From the NCBI GenBank assembly GCA_009701185.1, contig WLKQ01000001.1:46430-110429 (forward strand): DNA of 64,000 nt, in the 5' to 3' direction. This document shows, piece after piece, positions 36,664 through 47,266 of this stretch. The notes under the pieces were generated by a model that was not told the DNA's origin, ran no database searches, and worked only from the letters and a program-made list of their open reading frames with translations. This stretch comes from Actinomycetota bacterium (GTDB taxonomy: Bacteria; Actinomycetota; Actinomycetes; Nanopelagicales; Nanopelagicaceae). Position 1 is the first letter of the stretch, and each line of letters opens with the position of its first letter. The position numbers and the translations under genes were made by a program.

Positions 36664-37974
36664 ATGGATTTAACTCTCTCGGTTGTCGGATGCGGATACC
36701 TCGGCGCAACACATGCAGCATGCATGTCATCACTAGGCTTTAGCGTTATTGGCGTCGACACTGACCCAGACAAAGTAGCCATGCTTTCACGAGGTGAACT
36801 TCCCTTTTATGAGCCTGGCCTAGATACGTTACTGGCCCAAGAGATAAAGACTGGTCGACTTACATTTACAACTGATTTTTCTGCAGTAGCCGATGCAGAT
36901 GTGCACTTCGTATGTGTAGGAACTCCACAAAGTAAAGATGGATTAGCCGCAGACCTTACTTATGTCAAAGCGGCAGTGGCTGAGATTGCTCCTTACTTAA
37001 AAGAGGGCGCATTGGTTGTTGGTAAATCAACTGTTCCGGTAGGTACTGCGCAATCACTTCGTCAAGAACTCGCACAGTCCGCACCACAAGCAGATTTAGC
37101 ATGGAACCCAGAGTTCTTACGTGAAGGTTTTGCAGTTGAAGATACCTTGACTCCAAACCGTTTGGTTGTAGGTGTGGCAAATGACAGAGCAGAAGAGATC
37201 CTCAAGAGAGTTTATGAACCAGTAATCGCACTTGGTACTCCATGGATTCGTGCCGACCTTCCGACTGCAGAACTTGTAAAAGTTGCAGCCAATTCATTTC
37301 TTGCAACAAAGATCTCTTTTATAAATGCTATGGCTGAAGTGTGCGAAGCAGCAGGTGGAGATGTAACTGTGCTTGCAAAAGCTATTGGTTACGACCCCCG
37401 AATCGGTAATCGATTCTTACAGGCTGGTATTGGTTTTGGTGGTGGATGTTTACCAAAAGATATCCGCGCCTTCATGGCACGTGCTGAAGAGTTAGGTGCT
37501 AAACAAGCACTCGAATTTCTCCGTGAAATCGATGCCATTAATTTACGTGCTCGCCAACGTGTCATTGACGTTGTGCGTAGCGAACTTTCTGAGGACTTAA
37601 CTCAATACAAAATCGCAGTTTTAGGAGCCACCTTTAAACCAGATAGCGATGATGTTCGCGACTCCCCTGCTCTAGATATCGCTGCACAATTACAAGCAGC
37701 TGGTGCAACCGTTGTCGTCCATGACCCTAAAGGCATTGAGCCCGCACGTAAGCGATTCCCCAATCTTCAATACAGCGAAAATGTTGCAGAATGCATAAAG
37801 GCTGCTGATTTGATTTTGCACTTAACTGAGTGGCGTGAATATCGTGAGTTAGATCCATCGCTTCTTGGTCCCTTGGTTAAAAATAAGATCATTATCGATG
37901 GACGAAATGCCCTGGATAGAGATTTATGGCGCAACGCTGGTTGGAAGTTCCACGCATTAGGACGCACAGATTAA
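36664..37974 (+). CDS. ugd: UDP-glucose 6-dehydrogenase
   Basis: 436 residues; two-step NAD oxidation of UDP-glucose to UDP-glucuronate. The Rossmann start VVGCGYLGATHA, the central GKSTVPVGT and the catalytic cysteine in GFGGGCLPKDIRAF are present, with the C-terminal UDP-binding domain (GATFKPDSDDVRDSP). It provides acidic sugar for the surface glycan made by nearby genes. GDP-mannose dehydrogenase is a related alternative but the motifs favour Ugd. Confidence 0.92.
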   Translation: MDLTLSVVGCGYLGATHAACMSSLGFSVIGVDTDPDKVAMLSRGELPFYEPGLDTLLAQEIKTGRLTFTTDFSAVADADVHFVCVGTPQSKDGLAADLTYVKAAVAEIAPYLKEGALVVGKSTVPVGTAQSLRQELAQSAPQADLAWNPEFLREGFAVEDTLTPNRLVVGVANDRAEEILKRVYEPVIALGTPWIRADLPTAELVKVAANSFLATKISFINAMAEVCEAAGGDVTVLAKAIGYDPRIGNRFLQAGIGFGGGCLPKDIRAFMARAEELGAKQALEFLREIDAINLRARQRVIDVVRSELSEDLTQYKIAVLGATFKPDSDDVRDSPALDIAAQLQAAGATVVVHDPKGIEPARKRFPNLQYSENVAECIKAADLILHLTEWREYRELDPSLLGPLVKNKIIIDGRNALDRDLWRNAGWKFHALGRTD

Positions 37975-38005
37975 CGAAGAGGCAACTATAGAAGCAGTCC
38001 TGGGA

Positions 38006-38368
38006 ATGAAGACTTGGGCTGTTGTGGGTCTTGGAAATAATCCCGAACGTGCAGCTTTCGGTGTAGCTAAGTTATTGCTCGACAAAGGTCATGACATCAT
38101 CCCTGTCTATCCACGAGCCGAAGAAGTGCATGGACGAACCGGATATAAAACACTTGAAGAGATTCCCGTACCGGTCGATGTCGTTGATTGCTTTGTAAAT
38201 TCATCACTCGTTGGAAAAGTTGTAGATCAAGCGATTGCAATCGGCGCTAAGGCTGTCTGGCTGCAGTTAGATGTTATTGATGAAAGCGCAATTGCACGGG
38301 CTGAAGCTGCTGGTTTATTAGCTGTAATGAATCGATGTCCAGCAATTGAGTATAAAGCCAGAGGTTAA
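38006..38368 (+). CDS. CoA-binding domain protein (YccU-like)
   Basis: 120 residues, a single Rossmann-like CoA_binding_2 domain: [19 protein letters not shown], then YPRAEEVHG and MNRCPAIEY at the end. Family function unknown; these proteins bind CoA. Its stop codon overlaps the convergent purE stop as TTAA. The 31-bp gap after ugd holds no clear ribosome site. Confidence 0.85.
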   Translation: MKTWAVVGLGNNPERAAFGVAKLLLDKGHDIIPVYPRAEEVHGRTGYKTLEEIPVPVDVVDCFVNSSLVGKVVDQAIAIGAKAVWLQLDVIDESAIARAEAAGLLAVMNRCPAIEYKARG

Positions 38369-38871
38369 AAACCGGTTTTTTGATTTCTTCGCGACGTTAA
38401 GTTCGCACCTTTTGCTTTTGCATCCAAATTAATTTCTTTCAATGCTTGACCTACTTTTTCGCTGATTGCAGCATCTGATACACCCAAAATTCGGGCGGCT
38501 AATAGTGCAGCATTCTTAGCATTGCCAACACCAACAGTTGCAACCGGAATTCCAGCCGGCATCTGCACAATTGAAAGAAGAGAATCCATTCCATCAAGGT
38601 TTTTTAATGGAACTGGTACACCAATTACTGGCAACGTAGTGAGTGAGGCGACCATACCTGGAAGATGTGCCGCGCCACCGGCCCCAGCAATTATTACTTT
38701 GTAACCTTTTGATTGTGCGCTTTGTGCAAACTCGACCATTTCAAGTGGCATACGGTGAGCCGAAACAACATCGGCATCATAGGAAATACCTAGCGAATCT
38801 AGAACCTTCGCGGCATCTTCCATAATGGGCCAATCCGAATCTGAACCCATGATGATTGCGACATCACTCAT
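38365..38871 (-). CDS. purE: N5-carboxyaminoimidazole ribonucleotide mutase
   Basis: 168 residues; converts N5-CAIR made by PurK to CAIR in purine synthesis. GSDSDWPIM (near 8-16) and the SAHRMP loop are the active-site motifs. Start at ATG 38871 with GGAG upstream, four codons inside the track ORF; it overlaps the purK stop by 8 nt, so the two enzymes are coupled. Octameric in the family. Confidence 0.95.
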   Translation of the reverse strand: MSDVAIIMGSDSDWPIMEDAAKVLDSLGISYDADVVSAHRMPLEMVEFAQSAQSKGYKVIIAGAGGAAHLPGMVASLTTLPVIGVPVPLKNLDGMDSLLSIVQMPAGIPVATVGVGNAKNAALLAARILGVSDAAISEKVGQALKEINLDAKAKGANLTSRRNQKTGF

Positions 38872-39976
38872 TGACTTCTCCACTCATGTAATCAAGGGCA
38901 TGTTGAATCTCTTGAGTTAATTCTACGATGTCATCACCCAAGAGATTTACGTGGCCGATTTTTCGACCTTTTCGTGCCTCTTTCTTGTAGTGGTGGAACT
39001 TAAGGCGGGGATTGCGTGCCATTAAATGTAAATATGGCCGATACATGTCGGCTTTCTCGCTACCCAAAATATTGCCCATAACTGCGATCGGCGCAGTCAT
39101 GGATGGATCACCTAGTGGAAGATCTAAAACTGCCCGCAGATGTTGTTCAAACTGACTTGTCACTGAACCTTCTATCGTCCAGTGACCTGAATTGTGCGGC
39201 CTCATCGCGAGTTCATTAACATAAAGCTCTGAACCTTTAACAAAGAGTTCTACAGCCATTACCCCGACAACCCCTATGGCTTGTGCGATATCTAGCGCTA
39301 ATTTTTGAGCGCGCTCACTTAACTCTGCCGATAGTTGTGGCGCAGGTGTGATGGTCATCGTACAAATACCATCTCGTTGAATGGTCTGTGTTGGAGCCCA
39401 TGTTGTTGCTTGGCCATGTGGTGAGCGAGCAACCATGACTGCAATTTCATAATCAAAGTCGACTAGATCTTCAACTAGTACGCGACCCACTTGCGAAATA
39501 ATCTCATCGAGTTCTAGTTTTGAGGAAACCTTCCACACTCCACGGCCGTCATATCCGCCAGAAATAGCTTTAGCAATGCATGGGTAATTCTTAATCTCAC
39601 TGGCGCTAGTTACCACACTTGAATGTGGAGATGGAAAATTAGCTAATTTAATTCGCATTTCAGCTTTATCTTGTGAATAGATAAAGGCTTCAGAGCTTGG
39701 TCTAACAACCACGCCTTGAGCCTCAAGAGTTTTAATTATGCTCAGAGGAATTAACTCATGCTCAAAAGTTATAACGTCACATTTTTTTGCAAAGTTCAAG
39801 ACTGTAGTTAAGTCTCGATAATCGCCAACAATGTGGTTTGCGATTTGTGCCCCAGAGTCTTGTGCATCTTGTGCAAGAAGCAGCAAATTGATGCCTAGGG
39901 CTTCTGCCGGAGCAATACTCATACGTGCTAATTGGCCAGCACCAATTATTCCTACGGTAGGAAATGAATCATTCAC
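38864..39976 (-). CDS. purK: N5-carboxyaminoimidazole ribonucleotide synthase
   Basis: ATP-grasp enzyme that carboxylates AIR with bicarbonate. About 370 residues from GTG 39976: [12 protein letters not shown] at the N-terminus, [10 protein letters not shown] in the ATP lid and [16 protein letters not shown] near the metal site. The track start 16 codons upstream lies inside birA; the GTG has TACGAT 6 nt upstream and no ribosome site. Order birA-purK-purE resembles Mycobacterium. Confidence 0.93.
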   Translation of the reverse strand: MNDSFPTVGIIGAGQLARMSIAPAEALGINLLLLAQDAQDSGAQIANHIVGDYRDLTTVLNFAKKCDVITFEHELIPLSIIKTLEAQGVVVRPSSEAFIYSQDKAEMRIKLANFPSPHSSVVTSASEIKNYPCIAKAISGGYDGRGVWKVSSKLELDEIISQVGRVLVEDLVDFDYEIAVMVARSPHGQATTWAPTQTIQRDGICTMTITPAPQLSAELSERAQKLALDIAQAIGVVGVMAVELFVKGSELYVNELAMRPHNSGHWTIEGSVTSQFEQHLRAVLDLPLGDPSMTAPIAVMGNILGSEKADMYRPYLHLMARNPRLKFHHYKKEARKGRKIGHVNLLGDDIVELTQEIQHALDYMSGEVNE

Positions 39977-39980
39977 TGGA

Positions 39981-40739
39981 TTATCGTAGATGAATAATGT
40001 CTGCAGCCAGAACATGAACTCCATCAGCTAAGACCAACTCGCCACTGGGTGAGATTGATACAGCTGTACCGCTTTCAACTCTTCCATCGGGATAATGCAC
40101 TTCTACGCTCTGGCCAAGGGTTGCGCTGAAATCCCTATAAATTGCCTGGATGTGATCATTGCCTTGATCCCATGCCGTGAAGTTAGTTTCAAAGGTGTTA
40201 AGAAGATTTATTAAAAGTTCATTGCGAGAAATATTCACGGTGCCTTCAATTGCAAGCGAGGTAGCGTGAGGTACAGGTAGTTCACTCGACTGCATCCCTA
40301 CATTTATACCAATGCCAATAACTACACCGTCATTTACAACCTGGGCTATTAATCCAGAAATCTTTTTTTCATTTACTAAAATATCATTTGGCCACTTAAC
40401 GCGTGGATCCACTCCAGGCAAACTTTGTGCAACGCAAACCCCTGCGATTAAAGGAATCCAACCCCAATCATCTTTGTTTCTAGTTGGTCTAATATAAAAA
40501 GAACATAGCAGCGCAGTTCCTGGTGCAGCTTCAAAAGTTCGCGTGAGGCGTCCGCGTCCAGAACTTTGATAATCAGCGACCACAACATCACCGGCTTGCG
40601 CACTGCCACGTGTAACTAATTCAATGAGGTCACTCTGTGTTGAACTCGTGAGTTCGACCACGCTTACTCGCCAGTACTGCGTCAGCGATGCATTGATGGC
40701 TCGACTATCGAGTGCCGCTCTTAGCATTTCTATGTCCAC
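39981..40739 (-). CDS. birA: Biotin-protein ligase
   Basis: 252 residues; attaches biotin to the carrier domain of AccA encoded just across the divergent gap. SSGRGRLTRTFEAAPG is the biotinyl-AMP loop (GRGR), and WPNDILVNEKKISG is the second hallmark. No N-terminal helix-turn-helix, so it is not the repressor type. I place the start at GTG 40739, 7 nt after TACGGT; the track start lies inside accD on the other strand. Confidence 0.92.
   Translation of the reverse strand: MDIEMLRAALDSRAINASLTQYWRVSVVELTSSTQSDLIELVTRGSAQAGDVVVADYQSSGRGRLTRTFEAAPGTALLCSFYIRPTRNKDDWGWIPLIAGVCVAQSLPGVDPRVKWPNDILVNEKKISGLIAQVVNDGVVIGIGINVGMQSSELPVPHATSLAIEGTVNISRNELLINLLNTFETNFTAWDQGNDHIQAIYRDFSATLGQSVEVHYPDGRVESGTAVSISPSGELVLADGVHVLAADIIHLR
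39983..39988 (-). promoter_or_regulatory. -10 box of leaderless purK
   Basis: TACGAT lies 6 nt before the proposed purK GTG (39976), over the end of birA. It supports the GTG start choice. Confidence 0.4.
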
Positions 40740-40745
40740 GCCTAG

Positions 40746-40752
40746 TACCGTA
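40746..40752. promoter_or_regulatory. Symmetric overlapping -10 boxes, birA / accD
   Basis: The core TACCGTA reads TACCGT on the plus strand (40746-40751), 6 nt before the accD ATG, and TACGGT on the minus strand (40747-40752), 7 nt before the birA GTG. The whole gap is 18 bp. Both transcripts would be leaderless and compete for the same melted region. Confidence 0.55.
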
Positions 40753-40757
40753 GGGGT

Positions 40758-42329
40758 ATGAGTCGTAATCTGCATACAACTGCCGGAAAAATCGAAGATC
40801 TGCGCGCCCGTGTCGAAGAGGCGGTGCATGCCGGTTCAGCTCGCGCAGTGGAGAAGCAACATGCAAAAGGCAAACACACCGCCCGTGAGCGTATTGAGAT
40901 GCTGGTCGATGCCGATTCATTTACGGAGATTGATGAGTTTGCACGCCACCGATCAACGCAGTTCGGTATGGAAAAAAATCGACCTTATGGAGATGGTGTC
41001 GTTATTGGAACCGCAACAGTTGATGGCCGCCCGATAGCTTTGTATTCACAGGATTTTACGATCATGGGTGGTTCACTAGGTGAAGTGCATGCCGAAAAGA
41101 TTGTAAAGATTGCCGAGTTTGCACTAAAAAGTGGAATTCCATTAGTTGGCATCAATGATTCTGGTGGTGCGCGTATTCAAGAAGGTGTCGCTTCATTAGC
41201 TGGCTACGGAAAAATCTTTCGCTTAAACACTCGCTCTTCGGGGGTGATCCCGCAGATCTCTTTGATTCTTGGACCATGTGCAGGTGGCTCGGCTTACTCA
41301 CCTGCGCTCACAGATTTTACAGTGATGGTGAATGAAACATCACATATGTTTATTACAGGACCCGATGTGATCAAAACTGTCACGGGCGAAGAAGTCGAAA
41401 TGGAAGAGCTTGGTGGTGCGCGTACGCACAATACGCGAACAGGAAATTCCCATTACCTAGCTGAGAGTGAAGCTGACGCGATTGATTACGTAAAGGCTCT
41501 GCTTTCTTATTTGCCATCAAATAATATGGACAGCTCGCCTCATCTTCCACCTACGGAATCGTTAGATAAAAAAGCTAGTGACTTAGCCCTTGATGCATTA
41601 ATTCCTGATAGTCCAAATCAGCCATATGACATGAAGGTACTTATTCAAGCCCTTGTAGATGAGGGTGAATTTCTAGAAGTCCACGCTCTATATGCACCAA
41701 ATATCGTTGTAGGTTTTGCACGCATTGAAGGTGAATCGATTGGAATTATTGCCAATCAGCCTTCACAGCTTGCTGGCACATTAGATATTAACTCCAGCGA
41801 AAAAGCAGCGCGATTCTTGCGCTTCTGCGATGCATTCAATATTCCAATTTTAACGCTGGTGGATGTACCTGGATTCCTTCCAGGAACGGAGCAAGAGTGG
41901 GATGGAATTATTCGTCGTGGAGCGAAACTGCTCTATGCCTATGCGGAAGCATCTGTACCTCTTGTTACCTTAATTACTCGAAAAGCTTACGGTGGTGCCT
42001 TTATCGTGATGGGTTCAAAATATCTTGGCAGCGATATTAACTTTGCGTGGCCAAGTGCTGAAATTGCCGTAATGGGCGCTCAAGGTGCAGTCAATATTCT
42101 CTATCGTAAAGAGCTATCCGAAGCTAAAGATCCCGTTGCAAAGCGTGCAGAACTTGTTGATGAGTACAACGAATCTTTAGCAAATCCGTATCTTGCTGCC
42201 GAGCGTGGAACTATCGACACCGTAATTGAGCCTAATCAATCCCGTGCCTACATTACAAAAGCATTTAGAACCTTGCGAACCAAGCGAGATACCTTGCCTG
42301 CGCGCAAACATGGAAATATTCCTCTGTAA
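40758..42329 (+). CDS. accD: Acyl-CoA carboxylase carboxyltransferase (beta) subunit
   Basis: 523 residues, PccB/AccD5 type; transfers CO2 from carboxybiotin to acetyl- or propionyl-CoA. Two crotonase-fold halves are visible, with [15 protein letters not shown] and [16 protein letters not shown] in the first and [12 protein letters not shown] and [11 protein letters not shown] in the second, which line the acyl-CoA and biotin pockets. It overlaps accE by 1 nt. Substrate preference cannot be read from sequence by eye. Confidence 0.95.
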   Translation: MSRNLHTTAGKIEDLRARVEEAVHAGSARAVEKQHAKGKHTARERIEMLVDADSFTEIDEFARHRSTQFGMEKNRPYGDGVVIGTATVDGRPIALYSQDFTIMGGSLGEVHAEKIVKIAEFALKSGIPLVGINDSGGARIQEGVASLAGYGKIFRLNTRSSGVIPQISLILGPCAGGSAYSPALTDFTVMVNETSHMFITGPDVIKTVTGEEVEMEELGGARTHNTRTGNSHYLAESEADAIDYVKALLSYLPSNNMDSSPHLPPTESLDKKASDLALDALIPDSPNQPYDMKVLIQALVDEGEFLEVHALYAPNIVVGFARIEGESIGIIANQPSQLAGTLDINSSEKAARFLRFCDAFNIPILTLVDVPGFLPGTEQEWDGIIRRGAKLLYAYAEASVPLVTLITRKAYGGAFIVMGSKYLGSDINFAWPSAEIAVMGAQGAVNILYRKELSEAKDPVAKRAELVDEYNESLANPYLAAERGTIDTVIEPNQSRAYITKAFRTLRTKRDTLPARKHGNIPL

Positions 42330-42505
42330 TGAAATACTCAATCGTGCGAGGAACTCCAACTGAAGAAGAACTTGTCGCGATTGAGCATGCAATGAAAATG
42401 CATAAAAGGCAGGAAATGGTGCCAATTATCCGTAAAAGTCTCTTTGGACGTCCACAACTTCGTCGGCCATTAAATCAACGTTTCCGCTTTGGAAACACAA
42501 AGTAA
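42329..42505 (+). CDS. accE: Acyl-CoA carboxylase epsilon subunit (missed by ORF track)
   Basis: 58 residues, too short for the track. SIVRGTPTEEELVAIEHAM is the epsilon-subunit hallmark; the tail FGRPQLRRPLNQRFRFG is basic. Epsilon stabilises the alpha-beta complex in Actinobacteria. Starts as TAATG with accD and ends 7 bp before maf. Confidence 0.92.
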   Translation: MKYSIVRGTPTEEELVAIEHAMKMHKRQEMVPIIRKSLFGRPQLRRPLNQRFRFGNTK

Positions 42506-42512
42506 TTTAGAC

Positions 42513-43115
42513 ATGCCAAAAATAATTTTAGCCTCTGCTTCCACATCTCGTCGTCGCTTACTTGAATCTGCCGGCTTGCCAATTTCAGTGATGGTGAGTC
42601 ACGTAGATGAAGAAACCGATTTTTTTAATTCGCTTCCTCCTGCCGACATGGTGATTGCACTCGCAATTACCAAGGCACATACAATCCGTGAGCAGATAGA
42701 TTTCCCAGCAATAATCATTGGCTGCGATTCTACTTTTGAGTTCGATGGACAATCTCTCGGAAAGCCAGGGATACCAGAGATAGCAGTTGAGCGCGCTAAG
42801 CGTGTTCAAGGAAAATCAGGGCTCTTGCACACAGGACATTGTGTGATTGATACGTCAAAGGATCGAGAAATCTCAAGTATTGTCACAACCAAAGTAAGTT
42901 TTGATGCAATGAGTGATGCCGAGATTGATGATTACGTGGCTAGTGGAGAACCGCTCCACGTCGCAGGCGGATTCACTCTTGATGGTTTTAGCTCACCATT
43001 CATTCCTCACATTGAAGGCGACTACACAAATGTTGTTGGGATCTCCATGCCATTCATCCGTAAAGCAATGGCCCAACTGGGTTATTCCTGGCCAGAAGTG
43101 AAGGTAATGCGATGA
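42513..43115 (+). CDS. maf: Maf family nucleotide pyrophosphatase
   Basis: 200 residues from ATG 42513 ([15 protein letters not shown] is the family N-terminus; the track adds eight codons overlapping accE). Catalytic motifs [10 protein letters not shown] and KPGIPEIA are present. Maf proteins remove non-canonical or modified NTPs and affect septation. It lies between accE and accA as in Mycobacterium, and overlaps accA by 4 nt. Confidence 0.93.
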   Translation: MPKIILASASTSRRRLLESAGLPISVMVSHVDEETDFFNSLPPADMVIALAITKAHTIREQIDFPAIIIGCDSTFEFDGQSLGKPGIPEIAVERAKRVQGKSGLLHTGHCVIDTSKDREISSIVTTKVSFDAMSDAEIDDYVASGEPLHVAGGFTLDGFSSPFIPHIEGDYTNVVGISMPFIRKAMAQLGYSWPEVKVMR

Positions 43116-44830
43116 AGTGCGTACTAATTGCTAACCGAGGCGAAATTGCAGTTCGAGTTATTCGTGCTTGCAGAGATCATGGTTTGGAATCAGTTGCTGT
43201 GTACTCTGATGAAGATCGCGACGCGCTACACACAACAATGGCCGACTCGGCATATTCTTTACATGGAACAAGTGCAACTCAGACATATCTAAACATCGAA
43301 AAACTTATTGACGTTGCCAAACAATCAGGTGCTGATGCAGTCCATCCGGGATATGGTTTTTTATCAGAAAACGCTAACTTTGCCCAAGCCGTAATTGATG
43401 CTGGTTTAATTTGGATAGGCCCACCACCTACTGCCATTCGTGCGCTTGGAGATAAAGTTTCAGCAAGAAAAATTGCTTCAAAAGCTGGCGCACCACTCGT
43501 CGCAGGAACTAAAGATCCAGTTGCCGGACATGCTGAAGTAACTGCATTTGCTAAGGAGCACGGTCTTCCTGTTGCGATTAAAGCGGCACATGGTGGAGGC
43601 GGACGTGGATTAAAAGTTGCACGCACCATGGAGGAGATTCCAGAACTCTTTGACTCTGCAGTACGTGAGGCGATATCTGGATTTGGGCGTGGAGAGTGTT
43701 TTGTTGAGCGTTATTTAGATAAGCCCCGACACGTAGAAACCCAAGTTCTTGTCGATATGCATGGACATGCAGTTGTGGTTAGTACCCGCGACTGCTCCCT
43801 ACAACGCCGCCATCAAAAGCTAGTCGAAGAAGCGCCTGCTCCCTTTTTAACCGATGCACAAAATGAAGAGCTCTATCGTTCTAGTAAAGCCATTATGAAA
43901 GAGGCGGGTTATATTGGTGCCGGAACGTGCGAATTTCTTATTGGCACAGATGGAACCATATCTTTCTTAGAAGTAAATACACGATTGCAAGTAGAGCACC
44001 CAGTCAGTGAAGAAGTTACCGGCATTGACTTGGTTCGCCAGCAATTCCGAATCGCTATGGGCGAATCACTTGGTTTTGATGATCCACTTATTCGAGGCCA
44101 CTCGATTGAATTTAGAATTAATGGTGAAGATCCAGGACGATCATTCCTGCCTGCACCTGGGCGCATTACAGGTTGGGTCATACCAACTGGCCCTGGAGTA
44201 AGAGTTGATGCTGGATTTAGAAATGGCGACACCATTGGTGGAAACTTTGATTCACTGCTCGCAAAACTTATTGTTACTGGAGCAACTCGCCAAGAAGCTA
44301 TAGAACGTGCACGGCGGGCCTTAGCTGAATTTACTATTGATGGTCTTGCTACTGCACTACCTTTTCACCAAGCCATTGTTGAAGATTCTGCATTTACAGA
44401 GCAATTTAAGGTCTATACGAGTTACATTGAAAATGAATTCGTTAATGAAATTCCTGCCTTTACTTTGACTGCGCCGGCCTTGCAGTCACACATGGCCCCT
44501 GAGCATCTGATTACTGAGGTCAATGGAAAGCGCTTCGAGATTCTGGTTCATGCGCCACAACCGATTGTTAAGCGCCATCGCGCTAAAGCCAGCATGACTG
44601 GTGCCTCTGGATCATCTGGCCTCACCAGCCCTATGCAAGGAACAGTGGTCAAGATTGCAGCAGAAGAAGGCACTCATGTTGAAGTCGGAGATTTAGTAAT
44701 TGTGCTCGAAGCTATGAAGATGGAGCAGCCTTTAATGGCGCATAGAGCAGGTGCAATAACTAATCTCACTGCAGTCATTGGTGCCACAGTTTCAAGTGGA
44801 ACCATTCTGTGTGACATTATTGATGCATGA
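43112..44830 (+). CDS. accA: Acyl-CoA carboxylase biotin-carboxylase/carrier (alpha) subunit
   Basis: 572 residues. Biotin carboxylase part: [15 protein letters not shown], the ATP lid [11 protein letters not shown], and [16 protein letters not shown] at the catalytic end; the last 75 residues are a biotin carrier with the biotinylated lysine in LEAMKMEQP. It uses ATP and bicarbonate to carboxylate biotin, supplied by BirA. Corresponds to AccA3. The stop overlaps the PNP start by 4 nt, tying fatty-acid carboxylation to the nucleoside genes. Confidence 0.95.
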   Translation: MKCVLIANRGEIAVRVIRACRDHGLESVAVYSDEDRDALHTTMADSAYSLHGTSATQTYLNIEKLIDVAKQSGADAVHPGYGFLSENANFAQAVIDAGLIWIGPPPTAIRALGDKVSARKIASKAGAPLVAGTKDPVAGHAEVTAFAKEHGLPVAIKAAHGGGGRGLKVARTMEEIPELFDSAVREAISGFGRGECFVERYLDKPRHVETQVLVDMHGHAVVVSTRDCSLQRRHQKLVEEAPAPFLTDAQNEELYRSSKAIMKEAGYIGAGTCEFLIGTDGTISFLEVNTRLQVEHPVSEEVTGIDLVRQQFRIAMGESLGFDDPLIRGHSIEFRINGEDPGRSFLPAPGRITGWVIPTGPGVRVDAGFRNGDTIGGNFDSLLAKLIVTGATRQEAIERARRALAEFTIDGLATALPFHQAIVEDSAFTEQFKVYTSYIENEFVNEIPAFTLTAPALQSHMAPEHLITEVNGKRFEILVHAPQPIVKRHRAKASMTGASGSSGLTSPMQGTVVKIAAEEGTHVEVGDLVIVLEAMKMEQPLMAHRAGAITNLTAVIGATVSSGTILCDIIDA

Positions 44831-45651
44831 GCGAACTCCTTTATACAGATCCAATAGCTGCGGCGACTCGTGCAGCATCAGAAATTGCAGAACGCACCGG
44901 TGTTCCCTCGCACGATGTGGCGCTAGTAATGGGCTCCGGCTGGGTCAGTGCAGTTGACGCTCTTGGCATGCCAGCCTACGAATGCAATGCAGAAGAACTA
45001 ACTGGTTTTCTGCCTCCAACCGTAGTTGGACACTCAGGAAAAGTACGTTCGTATGAGATTGAAAGTAATGGTAAAAAAATTCGCGCCTTGGTATTTTTAG
45101 GGCGAACTCACCTCTATGAAGGCAAAGGTGTTGAACCCGTAGTACATAGTGTTCGAGTCGCAGTTAAGTCTGGTGCAAAAATAATAATTCTTACTAACGC
45201 CTGTGGTGGCATCAACACTTCATATAAAGTTGGTCAACCTGTATTAATTCGCGACCATATTTCTCTGACAGCAGTATCACCACTTTCTGGTGCAACTTTT
45301 GTTGATTTAACGGATTTGTATAGTAAAAGAATTCGCGACATTGTTAAACGGGAAGATGCCTCACTTGAAGAAGGTGTATATGTGCATTGGCGTGGTCCCA
45401 CATATGAAACTCCCGCAGAAATCCTTATGATGCGAACTATGGGCGCCGACTTAGTGGGAATGTCAACGGTCCCAGAAGCAATCGCTGCACACGCACTCGG
45501 TGCTGAAGTTTTAGGCATATCGCTAGTAACAAATGCTGCCGCTGGAGTAACAGGTGAAAAACTCAACCATGAAGAAGTAATTGCCGCTGGTAAGGCTGCC
45601 GCAGATCGCATGGGCGCACTTCTCAAAGCAGTCATCCCAAAGTTATTCTAA
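44827..45651 (+). CDS. punA: Purine nucleoside phosphorylase
   Basis: 274 residues, trimeric PNP family acting on inosine and guanosine: [11 protein letters not shown] near the phosphate site, [17 protein letters not shown] and AVSPLSGA-type loops, and TNAAAG near the base site ([18 protein letters not shown]). It yields free base and (deoxy)ribose 1-phosphate, which the next gene product could isomerise. Matches deoD next to pmmB in Mycobacterium. Confidence 0.93.
   Translation: MSELLYTDPIAAATRAASEIAERTGVPSHDVALVMGSGWVSAVDALGMPAYECNAEELTGFLPPTVVGHSGKVRSYEIESNGKKIRALVFLGRTHLYEGKGVEPVVHSVRVAVKSGAKIIILTNACGGINTSYKVGQPVLIRDHISLTAVSPLSGATFVDLTDLYSKRIRDIVKREDASLEEGVYVHWRGPTYETPAEILMMRTMGADLVGMSTVPEAIAAHALGAEVLGISLVTNAAAGVTGEKLNHEEVIAAGKAAADRMGALLKAVIPKLF
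45644..45649 (+). promoter_or_regulatory. -10 box of leaderless phospho-sugar mutase gene
   Basis: TATTCT lies 6 nt before the ATG at 45656, overlapping the end of the PNP gene. Confidence 0.4.
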
Positions 45652-45655
45652 GAAC

Positions 45656-47266
45656 ATGGATCTACGTACCCAAGCACAAGAGTGGATTGCAGATGATCCC
45701 GATCCACAAACTGCAGCTCAGCTCCAACAGTGGTTAGACACTAATAACGAGCATGAACTAGCAATCTCTTTTGCAGGCTTTCTACAGTTCGGAACAGCTG
45801 GCCTGCGTGGACCTGTGCGACCAGGTCCATCTGGAATGAACCGTGCAGTTGTCGGAAGAACTGCTGCAGGAATTGTGGCTTACATGCAAGAGCGCAATTT
45901 AACTTCAGTAGTAATTGGCCGCGATGCTAGACATGGCTCTGAAGATTTCACTTTTGAAACAGCTGAAATAATGAGTGGTGCTGGCATGGAGGTCTACGTA
46001 CTTCCCCGTCCTTTGCCAACACCAGTATTGGCATTTGCAACTAATGAATTGAAGTGTGACGTCGGCATTATGGTTACTGCTAGCCATAATCCCCCACAAG
46101 ATAATGGTTATAAAGTTTATTTAGGCGGCACCGCTGATGGAGTTATTTATCGCGGATCACAAATTATTTCACCAACCGATGAGTTCATCGCAGCCAAGAT
46201 TGCAGCAGTGACCTCGTTGGCTGCACAGCCACGTGGCACCGAGTGGACAGTACTTGGTGAAGAAATTATCGAAAAATATATAGATATTTCTGCTGCCATT
46301 GCAACGCAACCAGGAAATCTCAAAATTGTTTACACCGCTATGCATGGTGTCGGTACTGAGACTTTGTTACGTGTATTCCACAAGGCTGGCTTTCAATCTC
46401 CAATATTGGTTGATGCTCAAGCACAACCAGATCCAGATTTTCCAACTGTAGCTTTTCCAAATCCTGAAGAGCCAGGGGCGATTGACCTAGCCTTAGAAAC
46501 TGCTAGAAACTTTGATGCTGATTTAGTGATTGCTAATGATCCCGATGCTGATCGTTGTGCTGCAGCCATTAAAGATCCAATAACGGGATGGCGAATGCTG
46601 CGTGGCGATGAACTTGGAGTAATCCTAGGTGAATCAATTGCCCGCACAACCTCTCGAGGTATCTTTGCTAACTCCATCGTTTCATCATCGATTTTGAGCA
46701 AAATTGCACAGCACTATAAGCTCGAATTTAGAGAAACTCTCACTGGTTTTAAATGGTTAGCAAAGATTCCGGGCCTCACTTTCGGCTATGAAGAAGCACT
46801 TGGCTATTGTGTAGATTCAGATACGGTAAATGATAAAGATGGAATTTCTGCTGCAATCAAGTTAGCCCAGATTGCAACAGATTTAGCTGCACAAGGAAAA
46901 ACTCTTCAAGATTTACTGGATGAGGTGTGGGAACGCCATGGCTTCCATGCAACTGAACAGATTTCAATTCGTCTGACTGATCTGTCAAAAGTCGGTGTTA
47001 TTTTGAGTAAATTGCGAACTAATCCTCCGACTTCAATTGCAGGGCGCCATGTACTATCAATCGATGATCTGGCACAACCCACAGATGCACTACCGCCTAC
47101 CGATGGCATTCGACTGTGGCTTCAAGGCGGAGTTCGAATCATCATTCGCCCTAGCGGAACTGAAGCAAAAATGAAGTGCTATGTCGAAGCCATTGAAAGT
47201 AATGCCACAATTGCACAAGAGGTACTCAACCAACTACGTGCACCATTAAAGGAAATACTCTCGTGA
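45656..47266 (+). CDS. Phospho-sugar mutase (PmmB type; likely phosphopentomutase/phosphoglucomutase)
   Basis: 536 residues from ATG 45656; the track start is inside the PNP gene. GTAGLRG near residue 46, the phosphoserine loop TASHNP (S143), DPDADRCA, and the C-terminal RPSGTEAK are intact. Annotated relatives (Rv3308) are called phosphomannomutase, but its place between PNP and DeoC suggests it converts (deoxy)ribose 1-phosphate to the 5-phosphate. Overlaps deoC by 4 nt. Confidence 0.88.
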   Translation: MDLRTQAQEWIADDPDPQTAAQLQQWLDTNNEHELAISFAGFLQFGTAGLRGPVRPGPSGMNRAVVGRTAAGIVAYMQERNLTSVVIGRDARHGSEDFTFETAEIMSGAGMEVYVLPRPLPTPVLAFATNELKCDVGIMVTASHNPPQDNGYKVYLGGTADGVIYRGSQIISPTDEFIAAKIAAVTSLAAQPRGTEWTVLGEEIIEKYIDISAAIATQPGNLKIVYTAMHGVGTETLLRVFHKAGFQSPILVDAQAQPDPDFPTVAFPNPEEPGAIDLALETARNFDADLVIANDPDADRCAAAIKDPITGWRMLRGDELGVILGESIARTTSRGIFANSIVSSSILSKIAQHYKLEFRETLTGFKWLAKIPGLTFGYEEALGYCVDSDTVNDKDGISAAIKLAQIATDLAAQGKTLQDLLDEVWERHGFHATEQISIRLTDLSKVGVILSKLRTNPPTSIAGRHVLSIDDLAQPTDALPPTDGIRLWLQGGVRIIIRPSGTEAKMKCYVEAIESNATIAQEVLNQLRAPLKEILS

